From the NCBI GenBank assembly GCA_024760905.1, contig CM045750.1, forward strand, positions 11,136,919 through 11,200,918: DNA of 64,000 bases. The letters are read 5' to 3'. Position numbers and translations under genes: made by a program. Each line of letters opens with the position of its first letter. Position 1 is the first letter of the stretch. The notes beneath the pieces are model-generated. The model searched no databases, had not been told where the DNA came from, and worked only from the letters and a program-made list of their open reading frames with translations. Positions 22,266 to 33,984 of this stretch are shown in pieces. The stretch comes from Plotosus lineatus. Taxonomy: Eukaryota; Chordata; Actinopteri; Siluriformes; Plotosidae.

Positions 22266-22379
22266 CAATATAAAGTAAACAATGATTAGATCAGGGATAA
22301 CAAAAGGCAATAGAATGATGTTCATTCACAAAGTTAAACCATCGAACTTTGTGAGGAAATGATATGGAAATGAATTATC

Positions 22380-22530
22380 AGCCATTCATTCATTTTCTGA
22401 ACCGCTTATTCCTAATTAGAGTCACAGGGAGGCTGGCGCCCATCTCAGATGACTCCAGGCAAGGGTAGCGTACACCCTGGATAGCTCTCCAGGTCATCGC
22501 AGAGCAGAAACATGCTAATAGCTATGCAGC
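22380..22530 (-). mobile_element. SINE type A 3' part
   Basis: cattttctgaaccgcttatt, gaggctggcgcccatctcag, gtacaccctggatagctctc and gcagaaacatgctaatagct. Confidence 0.78.
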
Positions 22531-23089
22531 CTATTCGTGACAAAAGTCATCTGAGAATTATGAGGCATGAAATCCATGAAGAACAGGGAAACATGGCAGG
22601 AACTGGGCTTGAGGATAAGAGGATGATACTTAAAAAAAAAGAATGTTCCTGTTTTTCAGAAGATGTGGTTTGTTTGAAGAATTCTTTAGTTAAAATTAGA
22701 GTCATGAAGAAAAAAACTGATGTAATTGTTTTTAATAGCTTAGCTGGCTCTGATTCTATTGTCTTAAATTCATATGGACTGACTCATGAAGAGCAGCAGA
22801 TGCAGAATATTCTGGTGCCACATACATGGCATGAAACAGAAACAAATAAGCAACACTTCAAACACCTACCAGACAGAGAATAACAATAATGACATTTTTC
22901 TGGAGAGATGATTAACTGAGGCTTGTGTTACTATCGCAGGCTCCGCATAGTAACACAAAGAACTGCTAAGATTTTCACTTTCAGAACCTAATCTAGGGAG
23001 CTCAGTGACCTATAGCTTAAGTGTAGAAAATATTATTCTTATATTATACATATTATTATTATTATTATCATCACCTTTGGCCTCAGAAT
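22531..23089. other. No gene recognised
   Basis: A 123-codon frame (22512-22883) begins inside a SINE and resembles no family I know. It is AT-rich and probably chance. A TAT/ATT run lies near 23045-23070. Confidence 0.4.
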
Positions 23090-23850
23090 CGTCAAGGTGT
23101 ATTTTGGCGAAGCTCAACTGTGACATGGCTTTTTCCTCCTTGTGACTCTCCCATACAAGTCACATTTGTGGTCGTAATTCAGTAAAGCTCATAGTAGTAC
23201 CAAACACTTTCTACTATTTGATTATGACATTTACTGTGCCCTGATGGATTGATATAACCTTTGTGATATTTTGGTTACCATCCCTGACTTGTACCTTTCC
23301 ACAACTTGATCTCTGAGATCTTTTGACAGTTCCTTGCTACCCATAGTTGACTGTTTGCTTTCAGTTACACTTCCAAGTACTGGTATGGTCTATGAATAGG
23401 GCAGTGGTGAAGGCTTTGGACTAATAATCTCAAGGTTGTTGGTTCAAACCAAGCTGCCACTGCTGGGCCCTTGAGCAAGGTCCTTAATCCTCACCTCCTC
23501 AGATGTATTAAATGATGAACATGTCAGCCAACTGCCTTAATGTAAGAATACATTTTACATTTTTATGGTGAACTAATCAGTAAGATTAACATTGATAACA
23601 GATGGAAGTTTGCATTGGAATTGAGAATGGGATTACCAGTAGTTATACTTAACTGTGTTTACAATGATTTTTGATGGGTGATCCTTTAACTATTTCAGTG
23701 ACTCTGCTTTTAATGCCCCAAACTGATGCTATTGTATATTTAACTTGGCTGTTGCATTCAATAAATATAGATATGCGTCTCAATTTCAGGCTGCAAAACA
23801 ACATAATATCTATCTTTTGAGGGTGTAATTTTTTCTATACCCACTGTATG
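23090..23850 (-). mobile_element. Tc1-like transposon remnant, N-terminal end
   Basis: The minus-strand frame from 23345 reads MGSKELSKDLRDQVVERYKS, the first helix of the Tc1-type DNA-binding domain (compare [20 protein letters not shown] at 39029). The right end at 23820-23848, reverse-complemented, starts catacagtgggtatagaaaa, a Tc1-like terminal repeat. A type D SINE (23395-23560) lies inside it. Confidence 0.78.
23395..23560 (+). mobile_element. SINE type D inside Tc1 remnant
   Basis: gaatagggcagtggtgaagg, ggttgttggttcaaaccaag and gggcccttgagcaaggtcct give the head and the diagnostic type D block. Confidence 0.72.
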
Positions 23851-23989
23851 TTGTAATATAACCACGGTAAGTAGAAATAACTGTCGAGACTTATAGGAAT
23901 GGGTTACTTCAAAGTTTCAGAGCCAACTGAACCTTGTGCAGTTGCATTTGAAAGTCATTAAGCAAACGTGTACTGTATATGTTAGTTTT

Positions 23990-24135
23990 TTTTTTGTAAG
24001 CCTGTGCAGGGGGGCAAAATTTCCCTAGATGTAAGTGTGAGTGTGAATGGTTGTGTATGTGTTGGCCCTCCAATGGACTGGTGAACTCTATAAGGTGTAC
24101 CCAGATTTCACATGACGATGGTTAAGATAGGCTCC
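23990..24135 (+). mobile_element. SINE type B 3' fragment
   Basis: gtaagtgtgagtgtgaatgg, ttgtgtatgtgttggccctc and aaggtgtacccagatttcac match the type B 3' half. Confidence 0.65.
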
Positions 24136-25199
24136 TGTTTGTCAGGAAAAGGCTGTATTGTTGATGTGGTCTTTTGCGAGTATAGTCCATCTTCCTCAGT
24201 GCTCACCATGTTGTCCACTCTGAGACAACTAATAAGTTACCATTGGGTTCATATCAGCATATTGCTTTTTTTAAAACCTGGGTTACACTATCAAGAAGTT
24301 CGCTCACACACGGATCAGAACAGCACGAAACAGAACAAACTAAAACACTCTTTACTGATCATCAGATTGTCTGAGCAATGAGACGGAAACTCCTGCCAGC
24401 TTGCATTCGCTGTCACCTGCTTATAGTGTACAGGTGTGGGAGCCAAATGTATTATAAAAAGTAGTGTGGCAAGGAGTATGGCATGGTTCCCTATCAATAT
24501 GGTTAAGGAAAAGTTAAAAAAAAAAAAAAAAAAAAAAAAGCTTCTGACAAGCAGAAACATAAACAATTGTTGCCTATAAGGAGGTAGAGCGGTTTCAGTT
24601 TTCAAATGTGATTCTGCAGAAAAAAAATCAAGACGTTACCTATAAGATTGTTCAGCTTTAAACAGCAGGTAAAATTCCTGGGTTACATTTGCTGAATGGA
24701 TAACAGTGAGCCTGCGAAACCACATCTGATTGAATGAAGATAAAAAAGAGGAATAAAGTACAAGCAATTTCTGGAACTGGACGCCCAGGAAATGACAATG
24801 ATGAGTAAAACAGATCTTGAGCAGCTGCTGGGTAATTTCCTGACAGACGCGCCCTGAGGAGTTTCACTCCATAATAAGGAAAAGTGATGATGATGATTAT
24901 GACAAGAGTTTCTTGGTAAAGCCACCCCAGCTCATGGGCTTAGTATCTCTACATCACCTGTTTTACATTCTGATTTCGTTCCTTGTGTTTGTCAGTACAA
25001 TCCTGTGTCTGTTTACAAAAACATCACCATGTGACCGGAGGAATGATCTTTCAAACTACCATGGCAGACAGACCTTGTTAATTGTCAGTTGACGACATGA
25101 TAACTAAGCTGAGCAACACTGATGTAGAATGTGAAAAAGACAGAGATCAAGTCTTAAGAAATGGAAGAAGGTGTATGATTCAAAGAACTAGAGTAGAAC
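24136..25199. other. No gene recognised; A-run at 24517-24539
   Basis: I see no similarity to known protein families on either strand. Confidence 0.45.
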
Positions 25200-25545
25200 A
25201 TTCATTCATTTTCTGTAACCGCTTGATCCTAATTAGGGTCGCGGGGAGGCTGGCGTCCATCCCAGCTGACTCTGGTCGAGGGCAGATTACACCCTAGACA
25301 GCTAGCCAACCCATCACAGGGCAGAAACACACTGGCAGGTTTGCAGCTACTCTAGTTGAAAGTCAGCAATGGTTCTTTTACATGAACCTCTCACCATAGA
25401 CAGTGAAAGACATGGCCGGCTTTTGATAACCCAGTTAGCTGCACTGCTAGGACAGTGGCAACTCATGGAGAGTGGGGCTTGAACCCCCAACCTTAGGATC
25501 AGTGATCCAGCACCTTTACCGCCAGGCCACTTCTGCCCTAGAATA
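25200..25545 (-). mobile_element. SINE type A, full length
   Basis: Reverse-oriented: attcattttctgtaaccgct, gtcgcggggaggctggcgtc, gaaagtcagcaatggttctt, ccagttagctgcactgctag, then the head gaacccccaaccttaggatc and aggccacttctgccct. Confidence 0.9.
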
Positions 25546-25723
25546 GAACATTTTACTCAAAAAACAAACAAACAAACAAACAAACATGCAGCTCAAAATG
25601 CTCAAAAACACGTCGAGTCCCCAAATCGTGGAGACTGGATCTGTCTCACTGCTCAGAGCGAGAAAACTTCCATCAGCCGACCATTCAGTGCGGTGTATTC
25701 AGCCTGGAAAGAGACGCAGAGCT

Positions 25724-25724
<1 letters not shown>

Positions 25725-25787
<63 letters not shown>

Positions 25788-25812
25788 CTCTCTCTCGCTC
25801 TCCCCCCCCCCA
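25725..25812. repeat. (CT)n microsatellite with C-run
   Basis: About 36 CT units with two CTCG interruptions, then a ten-base C run. Confidence 0.95.
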
Positions 25813-25984
25813 TTACATTCACAGATTAGATGCAACATGTCTGATGGTACTTAAAACTTACCTAATTTTCATTGCTTTCTGTGTTGATTGTCGTCATCTT
25901 GTGTTGATTGCAGTTTTACATTCTATCCTCCAGGTGGCGTGCACCCTAGGTTTACATGCTCCAGATCATCATGCCTTATGCCCC

Positions 25985-26400
25985 CATTTCATTGGAGCAT
26001 GGAATGCAAGGATCATGGCGGAAAGGCGCGGAACGCACTCTACAGGGGAGCTTCCGCATTTTTACAGGGAAAATGGGTCAAAAACCTGCACCTGCAAAAT
26101 TTGCACCTTCAGAACACCTTCGGAACGAAAGGAAAGCACACGGAAAGACTGCGGTATGATGTCGGAATACATGCTTAAAAGCGCTCGGATCACCTTCGAT
26201 ACCAGTGCGGACAGCAAAGGAAGACCTTCGGATAATTCACGGAACATTCCCGGAAAGGACGGAATGTTTGCAGAACGACCACTGTACTACTCCTTTTTAG
26301 AAGGAAGACCCACTGAATGATCCCGGAGCAGGTGGAATGAAGGCGGAACATTCACGTTCAACACGGAATGACTGAGGAATGACTGAGGAATACCTGGCAT
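25985..26400. repeat. CGGAA/GAACGTTC word-rich patch, left
   Basis: Words such as cggaa, ggaac and ttcgga recur every 10-25 bases (ggcgcggaacgcactc, ccttcggaacgaaagg, acggaacattcccggaaagg, gaatgactgaggaatgactg). The spacing is irregular, so it is not a clean satellite. CpG is frequent compared with the surroundings. A 244-codon frame across it is not similar to any family I know. Confidence 0.6.
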
Positions 26401-26816
26401 AACCACGTTTCAACGAGGAAAAATAGGCAAAGATCAAAGGATTTGCTCCTGATTCCACCTATAAATACATGAAATGACCAAGGAAACTCATTCATACTAT
26501 ATGTTTATAATGTATAATATGTTTATAATGTACAATAAATCTAAAATTTAACATATATCTGTAATTTACCATATGTGTCTAATGTGCAATATGTTTATAA
26601 TTTACAAGTAAATTCAAATTTAACATGTTAATATGTTTAATATCAATAATGTCAATAGGTTCCTTTTACTTGCACCTCAATAAATTTTTCCAGACTAAAA
26701 CCCATGCACACAAGTCCAAACCACAGTGATTATAACTTTAAAACTTTATTACATGAACAGGAAAACAGAAAAAATGAACTGGAGTCATTTAATATTTATA
26801 GTGGAAGTAACTTCCT
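26401..26816. other. AT-rich spacer between word-rich patches
   Basis: Short repeats atgtttataatgtataata and atgtttataatgtacaataa occur near 26500-26600. No gene seen. Confidence 0.5.
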
Positions 26817-27215
26817 TGTGTGTTCCACAAGTCTTCTGTGTTATCCACAACCATTCTGCAAACGTTTCGCATGTATTCCGCAAACCTTCCGTGAGTATTC
26901 CGTGGGGATTCTGTGGCCGCTTTTGACCACCCGGAAGAAGTAGGAATGTTCGCAGAACGTTCATGGAAGACTTGCGAAATAAAAGGAACGGTCATGAAAT
27001 GTTTGCGGAAATGATGGAACATTTGTGGAAGGACTGCGGAACATGAGGGAACACTGTCGGAAATTTTTTCCATGAATATGCTTTTGAACATGTTCAAAAA
27101 CACGTTCGCGGAAAATTTTGGCCTGACGGAAGAGGAGGAATACCTTCAGAATCGTACGGAAGGACACGGAAGATGACGGAATGACTGAGGAACGTTGTAG
27201 GATGACTACGGTTTT
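26817..27215. repeat. TTCCG/CGGAA word-rich patch, right
   Basis: The first part carries the words on the minus strand (gcatgtattccgcaaacctt, ccgtgagtattccgtgggga). The rest carries them on the plus strand (gttcgcagaacgttcatgga, ggaaggactgcggaacatga, gaaggacacggaagatgacg). It ends in gaatgactgaggaac, a word also found at 26364-26390. Confidence 0.6.
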
Positions 27216-27589
27216 GCTTCCGCAAGTCTGCCGTGCAACAGTGAAAAGAGTGTATTATGCAGGTGTTGTTGACACTTGTATCCAGGAGTTAAAAAAATGG
27301 TTTCAGAAAGATATTGCGTCTGATTTCATTTCATTTATAAGACGAAACACTCCATTTCATTTTTATTTATTACACCTGGGAACTGAATGAGCATCTTTAA
27401 GCAATACACTTAAATCGACAGACGGAAAGGAAAGCTTCACAGCTGGTCACTACAAAACCTCTATCTGTTTTTGACTCATAGAGCTGTTTAAATTATTTAA
27501 AAAATTATGTACATTCAATCCACTCATGTCAAATTCAAAGGCTCCACCCCATCCCACTCACTCATATCCCAAACCAATTAATCCCACTG

Positions 27590-27895
27590 TTAATGTATTG
27601 GGGAGGCTGGAGTCTATCTCAGCGAACACCAGGCAAAAGCAGCGTACACTCCGAAAAGCTCACCAGACAACTGCAGGGCAATACACAACCACTGAAAATT
27701 ATACTCACACCTAGGGACAATTTGGAACAGTCAGTTACTCTAATGTGCATGTTTTTGGACTGTGAGAGGAAATCAGAGTACCCAGAGGAAACCCACATAA
27801 GCATGAACAGAGCATGCATACTCCATACAGAAATACCCTGGGCTCGGTACTCGGACCGAGAACCTTCTGCCACTGTGCTGCCCCACTTCACACCA
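27590..27895 (-). mobile_element. SINE type B, near full length
   Basis: gggaggctggagtctatctc, gcgtacactccgaaaagctc, gcatgtttttggactgtgag, acccagaggaaacccacata and a degraded head. Confidence 0.78.
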
Positions 27896-27929
27896 TACTA
27901 CACCATAGTTTCTTAAATGTCTCCTGTCA

Positions 27930-28240
27930 TCTCATTTGTTAAACTGCGTAATCCTACTAGTAGTGTAACAGAGATGCTTGTGCTTGTCTTAGCAAACACT
28001 GGGTGAAGGTGGGGTACATCCTGTACAGCTCTCCAGACCATTGCAAGGAAACACATACAACCATTCATTCTCACACTTAGGGTCAATTTGGAACTATTCT
28101 AATGTGCATGTCCTTCGACTGTGAGAGTATCTGCAGAAAACCAACACAAGCACAGGGAGAAAACTCCACCCAGAATTTCCCAAGAGACAAATTGAACCCA
28201 GGACCATCTTGCTGACCACTGTGTCACCATACCACGCCAT
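27930..28240 (-). mobile_element. SINE type B, second tandem copy
   Basis: gggtgaaggtggggtacatc, ctctccagaccattgcaagg, ctcacacttagggtcaattt and the head end ggaccatcttgctgaccact, right after another type B copy in the same direction. Confidence 0.75.
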
Positions 28241-28311
28241 TCTGAAAGGTAAAGATTTGATTAAAGAGGTCGTTCCAAAATTAATAATGCCCCTGTGTAT
28301 GTATTAAAAGA

Positions 28312-28600
28312 GCTGGTGGCACGGTGGCGTAGTGGTTAGCATGGCTGCCTCACAGCAAGAAGGATTTGATTCCAGGCCTGGACGTTTCTGTACAGAGTTT
28401 GCATGTTCTCCTGTGCTTGTGTGGGTTTACTCTGGGTGCTCTGGTTTCCTCCAACAGTCCAAAAAACATGCACAGTAGGTTAATTGGCTTTTTAAATTGC
28501 CCGTAGGTGTGTGTGAGTCCGTATGTGGCCTGGTGAACCATATAGTAGATCATTGTGATCACAGCCATAACAATCCCTGTCTGAGCATCATTCAAGCTTC
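28312..28600 (+). mobile_element. SINE type B
   Basis: ctggtggcacggtggcgtag, tggttagcatggctgcctca, gtttgcatgttctcctgtgc and ctctggtttcctccaacagt form an almost canonical 5' part. It faces away from the two preceding copies. Confidence 0.88.
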
Positions 28601-29478
28601 AGGGATCGATATCCATTCCTCGTGATTGGATGTAGATGTAGAGAGAAAGAGAGAGATTTAAAGAGCTTCTCTCGCTAATAATACCAACACAGTCATGAAG
28701 GCTAATGAATCTGATTTTGCTTTAAGACATCCCATGCAATTCTGATGATAATCAGCTAACCTGTAATTAACTTCTAAAAGCAAAAGCACTGGAAGTCATG
28801 AAATGAAATGGTTTTTATTTTCATTAAAGTGTACCTTAAAAGTGATTACACTTTGAACCTGCCTCTTAATGGTAATAAACCTAATCAGCCTCTTTCAAGG
28901 AGCTATTTATGCATCCATGCCCACACGGATGCATTCAAGCAAGGAATGGATCCAACAATTAAGCAAATATTAACCAAATATCTAAGAGACGCTGGTAGCA
29001 TCCATGACTATGACAAAAAGTCAACATCAAGCATGAATGTGGGTGCAAACTAAGCTACGAATGTGGAATCTGTTATTATAGTGTGCTGTGATTTATTCTT
29101 CTTGCCTTTTTCTTTTTCAGAGGCATTTAAAAAAACCCAGTGCTCTCCAAGGCAACAAGAAAAAAAGCACAAAACAAGCAATCACTGACAACGCAATTAG
29201 TGTTTTCCTTTTGGCGTATTCAAGATGCATTGCAACATCTCTCTGTAGGTGGCATACACATGGGAATTTTATTCCTGCAACATTATTATGTGCATCGTTT
29301 TGAATGTTAAACTGAAGAATATATTAGGTGAATATTTTTAGCTATACATTTGTTGCTGTTGAGAATAAGAAGATAGTTATATCAGGTGACTGTAAGCTAG
29401 ATCATAAATCAAAAGTAGTTTGTCTAAAATTAGCTTCAATTCATGTGGCTTCAGTGTATTGCATTTAAAAAAAAATAC
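28601..29478. other. No gene recognised
   Basis: AT-rich unique-looking sequence with no repeat family or coding similarity. Confidence 0.45.
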
Positions 29479-30279
29479 AGTAGGCCCTTGACTATTTACG
29501 GTTTTGCACTCGCGTCCCCGCATAGTCGAGGATTGCCGAGTAACTGTCACGTGATTCAAATTCAGCCAATGGCTGTTCTCCCTCTTGCTGATTGGTTGAG
29601 ATGATATATATATATATATATATATATATACGCCCTTTTTTTCTTATTTGTGCACACTTTGTGCATGTGCTTTTTGTGTGTGCGTGTGTTTGTAATTAAT
29701 GTTAAGCTCCGTCGTACCACCCAAACTCTGCGCACCTTCTCAGGCTTCTGGTAAGGCACCAAAGCGCCAGAAAAAGCTAATGACACTGCACGAAAAAGTA
29801 GAACTGCTTGATATGATACAGGAAGGACAAAATTTATGCTGCAGTAGGGCGCCATTGTAAAGTGAATGAAAGTACAGTTCAGGAAAGATGAGAATGCTGT
29901 CAGAGCTAGTGTAGCAGCAAGTTTTTGTGGAACTGCTAAGAAGGTGAATGTTGTATGAAACAAGGTAATCATCAGAATGGAATCTGCCTTAGTATCACAA
30001 TGTTTTTTCCAGTTATTATTCCAGTACAGTACTATACCTAAGTTAATGTTTAGAATGTTTGTGTGTGAGATTTTATGTTCTGTAGCATGTTTAACAAACA
30101 ATATCAAAAGAATAAACTTGAATAATTACACTTCATGTTCTTTTATGTTCTTTATGTACAGTAAATGTAATGCAATGCCTCCCTCTAGAAGGAATTTTTT
30201 ACAACTACGTGCAGTATTATAAACTGGTTTGAACTTGAATAAACATACTTCTACTTCTATAACACTTCAATACTTCATG

Positions 30280-30280
<1 letters not shown>

Positions 30281-30330
<50 letters not shown>
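30281..30330. repeat. (TA)n microsatellite
   Basis: About 23 TA units inside the Tigger-like element. A shorter TA run is at 29603-29631. Confidence 0.95.
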
Positions 30331-30332
<2 letters not shown>

Positions 30333-30334
30333 TG

Positions 30335-30452
30335 TCTGTCTGTCTGTCTTCCTTTCGGCTTTTTCCCTTTTACTCAGGAGTCGCCACAGCGAATCATCTG
30401 ATTCGCACGTTTGATTTGGCAGAGGTTTTTACGTCGGATGCCCTCCCTATAT
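30335..30452 (-). mobile_element. SINE type A, RTE-like tail only
   Basis: ttcctttcggctttttccct, gtcgccacagcgaatcatct and tttttacgtcggatgccctc are the reverse complement of the composite tail at 8470-8572. The rest of the SINE is absent. Confidence 0.78.
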
Positions 30453-30689
30453 ATATATGCGCTGTATAATGTTTATATTTTATCAATAAATATGACAGGA
30501 AAAATTAAAAAGATTTTCACTACATTTTACTACATTGATACTGTATTAATGAGGAAGACTGTCTATAGAATGTGTTTAAGAAGGATATTTTGGCACATGT
30601 AATAGATACATAGTGTTTTACTTCCGGTTGCTCATTCCCGCATGTAATATGATACATATGGTTTTACTTCCGGGTACAAAACTCACGGA

Positions 30690-31090
30690 TTATCTTGATT
30701 TGTGGGAGGGGCCAGAACCGAACCCCTCCGCCGTTCTTCCGCCACAGGCCTTGTTGCTATCTGCTGCACTGGTCCTCCCTGAAGGCCAGCTGGTGTAATC
30801 GCCTCGTCAGGTGTACTCTCCTCAAGCCATGATTCACAGAAACACAGCATGAGGCAGTCCTGTAGATCCCTCTGCACTGCAATCCGAGCATGAAGCTTGT
30901 CCATCTTGTTTCACAGAGACTGAACATTTTCAAGCAGTATGGCCGGGAGTGCTAACCTTCCACTGCTAACCAAGCGCCGGAGTCATCGTTCGGCCCATCC
31001 CCGCCTGCCGAATCTCCACCTGGGCTTATTGTTATCCGGGGTGCGGCTAGCATTGAGCTACCATAGCATATTAGCTCAAGATAGGAGTTG
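30690..31090 (-). mobile_element. LINE endonuclease fragment
   Basis: The minus frame reads NKMDKLHARIAVQRDLQDC-like sequence (MDKLHARIAVQRDLQDCLML) followed by CFCESWLEESTPDEAIT, the start of the apurinic-type endonuclease found in fish LINEs (the SLxNK..EL..R......C.....ETWL block). It is nested in the Tigger-like element. Confidence 0.7.
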
Positions 31091-31341
31091 AGCGTGCTCA
31101 GTTCTAAACGTCCAAAAGTGAGTGGCATCATATAGCTTAACTGGTACTTAAAACACTAAAAAAAGCTCATTGACAACTTGTGCATAAATAAGGAAAAGGG
31201 GCATATACATCATCTCAACCAATCAGCAGGAAGGAGGACAGCCATTGGCTGAATTTGAATCATCTGACAGTTGCTAGGCAGTCCTTGAATATGCGCATGC
31301 GCAAGTGCAAAACCGCGAAGAGTCAAGGGCCTACTGTAAGA

Positions 31342-31784
31342 AAATGCATGCAATGTTGTTGTATCAAAACTCAATTCATCAAAAAAGATTACACTATACA
31401 ACATGGTTTAATATACCGAAGAGGGAGAAGGAAAGGGCATCAGAGAAAGGAAGTCAAAAAGAAGTGAATGGTATGGGAAGTAGGGAAAACGGATTCCCAC
31501 ACTTCAGTAGGATGCGAGACATAGTATACCGGTACACAGCAACAGGATCTCTTCAGCATGATGGCATAGAAATTAGAACATCTGCCTCCCAGTAAGACAG
31601 TCCTAGGTTAAAGTCCTGTTCTCTGTGAGCTTTTAATGCCAACACTTTGCATTTAATTACTTTACAATTAATTACATGGCTCCCTGCCTGATTCATAATC
31701 TTTACTTCATGAGCATACCCTTGAGTAAAATAATGGAGGCTTCTTGCACAACATTTCTTGTACAAAATAGACACATTTTGGCAA
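31342..31784. other. Little recognised; possible SINE head at 31545-31625
   Basis: gatggcatagaaattagaac and ccctagg-like cctaggttaaagtcctg resemble a decayed type B head. Nothing else is clear. Confidence 0.4.
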
Positions 31785-32330
31785 GGAACATATGGCAATA
31801 TTGTCAGGAATACATGAGAGAAAAGAAAACAGCAGGGCAGAGTGCTGCCGGTGAAAAGAACCATTATGGGGGTCGTGTGCAATGCTGTCACAATGTCTCC
31901 TTGCAATGGATTTCAGTTCTTGGTTATGATGCCAAGGATATCAGCCCTGGCTTGAGCATTTTTCGGCAGAAGCTCAATATGTTCTACAATATCCCTCCGA
32001 GCACAAAGGACATTTTGTTATTTCCACCTTGCCCCAGATTAAGAGGTTCGGTGAGCTGGGTAAAATGTCATACAACCAGAAAGGTGATCTAGTGCAGCTT
32101 TGTGTGCCAGAAATGTGTCCTTTTGATTTTCTGGGTTCATGGCTAGCTCCCATCATGTCCAGCCCCCCTGCTGCATTATACCAGCATCTCTGATACACAT
32201 CTTTTTCTCCAATGAAGCCGCTGAATCCACTTTTCTTTCTCCTTCTCTTTACCCCATGACATTGTTGTGCTATAGTATCTGGAACATCCTTGTTTCTCAC
32301 TCCATTTCTTATCTTCACCTTCACTGCCTT
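31785..32330 (-). mobile_element. Retroelement C-terminal remnant (zf-RVT-like)
   Basis: On the minus strand: FWLYDILPSSPNLLIWGKVE, then KCPLCSEG, and in another frame HHNQELKSIARRHCDSIAH. This order (YDxLPSPxNLxxWG, CPLC, W(R)HxxxLKxIA) is that of C-terminal zinc-binding regions of some reverse transcriptases. Assignment is by pattern memory only. Confidence 0.45.
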
Positions 32331-33009
32331 CCTGGACCACCTTCAGGTCACAATTGTTTCTGTTTAATTTGTTCATGTCAAGTTCCATTCTTCTCAATAT
32401 CCTTTCTCCTTAAACTTAGGTCACATGTAAGCAATCATGGCTGAAAGTACAAGTGAACTGTGTTTGAGGGTAATTCAATATATTTTTGGAAGTAGTTGTT
32501 TGGATTAGAGGAAAATGTTTCATATTCGCAGTCTGCAAAATGTTTTGTTCCTACAAAAACCGCTCCTTTTGACAAAGAAAAACTCATGAAATTATGACAC
32601 ATAACATGAATCCATCACCTCTATAAAGAGACCCTCAGCAGTCCTGTGCACCTACACTTTCTTAAAAAAAAAAAAAAAAGATTTGCATATTTCTTACATA
32701 CAACGTGCTCACATATGGATTATAAAAATATAATATTTCGAAATATAAATTGCTGTTCTGGTGTCCGGTGTAACTGAACTTACTGCTCAAGCTGCTTTTT
32801 ACAGCAGGCAAAGGAACATGCAGCTCAGATCTGTTCTGTTTTGTTCTAGGATCTAATTATTTGGGATGTATTGCAGGGGACATATGTTGCTGTATTTTTT
32901 ATTTACTTTTCCTTGAATCATTAGTTCAACATGGGTTTCTCACATAATATGTCCACTGATTTAAAACAGTATTTTCCTCGTAAGTGCGAGTTGGAAAGCT
33001 GGTCTATTT
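32331..33009. other. No feature recognised; A-run at 32665
   Basis: No gene or repeat family recognised. Confidence 0.45.
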
Positions 33010-33155
33010 TCTGCATAGCCGTCAGCATGTTTCTGCCCTGAGACGGCCTGATGAGCTGTCCATGGTGTACTTGGCGCTCACCCCGATTCAGCTGAGATAG
33101 ACATTAGCCTCCCCATGACCATAATATGGATTAAGTGGTTCAGAAAGTGAATAAA
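33010..33155 (+). mobile_element. SINE type A 3' fragment
   Basis: ctgcatagccgtcagcatgt, ggcctgatgagctgtccatg and ggattaagtggttcagaaag. Confidence 0.78.
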
Positions 33156-33289
33156 TAATTTTCCTCAACCCTGGGTTTGCACTGGGGCCACGATGTCCAT
33201 GAGTTCTATTATTTGAGAGAATTGTGATGATCCCGAGTTAAATTGTGTGGAATCTTGATGATCTTGAGGGAACTTGGTGGAATAGTTAT

Positions 33290-33605
33290 CATCATCATCA
33301 TCTTTCATTGCTTAATCCAGTGTTGGGTTTCGGGGGCAGCAGCCTAAACAATGAGGTCCAGACATCCTTCTTCCCAGCCACTTCCTCCAGCTCTTCCAGG
33401 GGACACCGAAGCATTCCCAGACCAGCCGATAGACATAATCCCTCCAGCGTGTTTTGGGTCAACCTCGGGGTCTCTTCCTGGTTGAACATGCCAGAAAAAG
33501 CACACCAGGGAGGTGTTCGTGAGGCATTTTAACCAGATGTCTGGGCCACCTCAACCCGGAAGAGCGGCTGTTCTACTCCGAGCTCCTCAAAGATGGCTGA
33601 GCTAT
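33290..33605 (-). mobile_element. LINE C-terminal fragment, decayed
   Basis: The minus strand encodes GMLRCPLEELEEVAGKKDVW and TSLFRLLPPKPNTGLS, and a CATCAT run marks the 3' end at 33290. It is the same family as at 16853-17200. Confidence 0.8.
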
Positions 33606-33984
33606 CCCTAATCTATCTGGAATCATGATGATGGATTTTTTTTGTCATGATTATTATGATGTATTACTATTTCATACCAATTATGATAGCATGTGGGGAT
33701 GGTGGCCGAGCGCAGTAGAGCTTAACAGACCTTATCCAACCTTGATGCACCATCGTAGGGGATCTTGATGAACTTGGAAACATGATTTCTTCAAGTTTTA
33801 TCACCTGGATGCACGAGGCCTCCTTTTTATACTTCGAATTGGGCTCCAAGGACGACAATAAATCATTGAGCTCTGTGATTTTTTGAACCATGGACTTTAT
33901 AGACAACATGGCCCAGTGTAAACCCAAATTTACGGATTTAATGAGTATCTTCTTACTTTGATATACAGTATACACTACAATTAC

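Larger units (their letters stand above)
29479..31341 (+). mobile_element. Tigger/pogo-like element with ~130-bp inverted ends
   Basis: The left end cagtaggcccttgactattt and the right end, reverse-complemented cagtaggcccttgactcttc, match over about 130 bases, including attcaaattcagccaatggc and ctgattggttgagatgat. Near 29700-29940 the plus strand encodes PKRQKKLMTLHEKVELLDMI and later NAVRASVAASFCGTAKK, the CENP-B-like helix-turn-helix of Tigger transposases, interrupted by a frame shift. The DDE core is missing. TA arrays, a SINE tail and a LINE fragment have replaced it. Confidence 0.82.

Noticed and set aside
22512..22883. A 123-codon open frame as a host gene
   Set aside because: It starts inside a SINE, has no recognisable domain, and lies in AT-rich sequence where such frames occur by chance.
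25985..27215. A CRISPR-like or satellite array
   Set aside because: The repeated words are short and irregularly spaced with no constant repeat or spacer length, and the genome is that of a fish.
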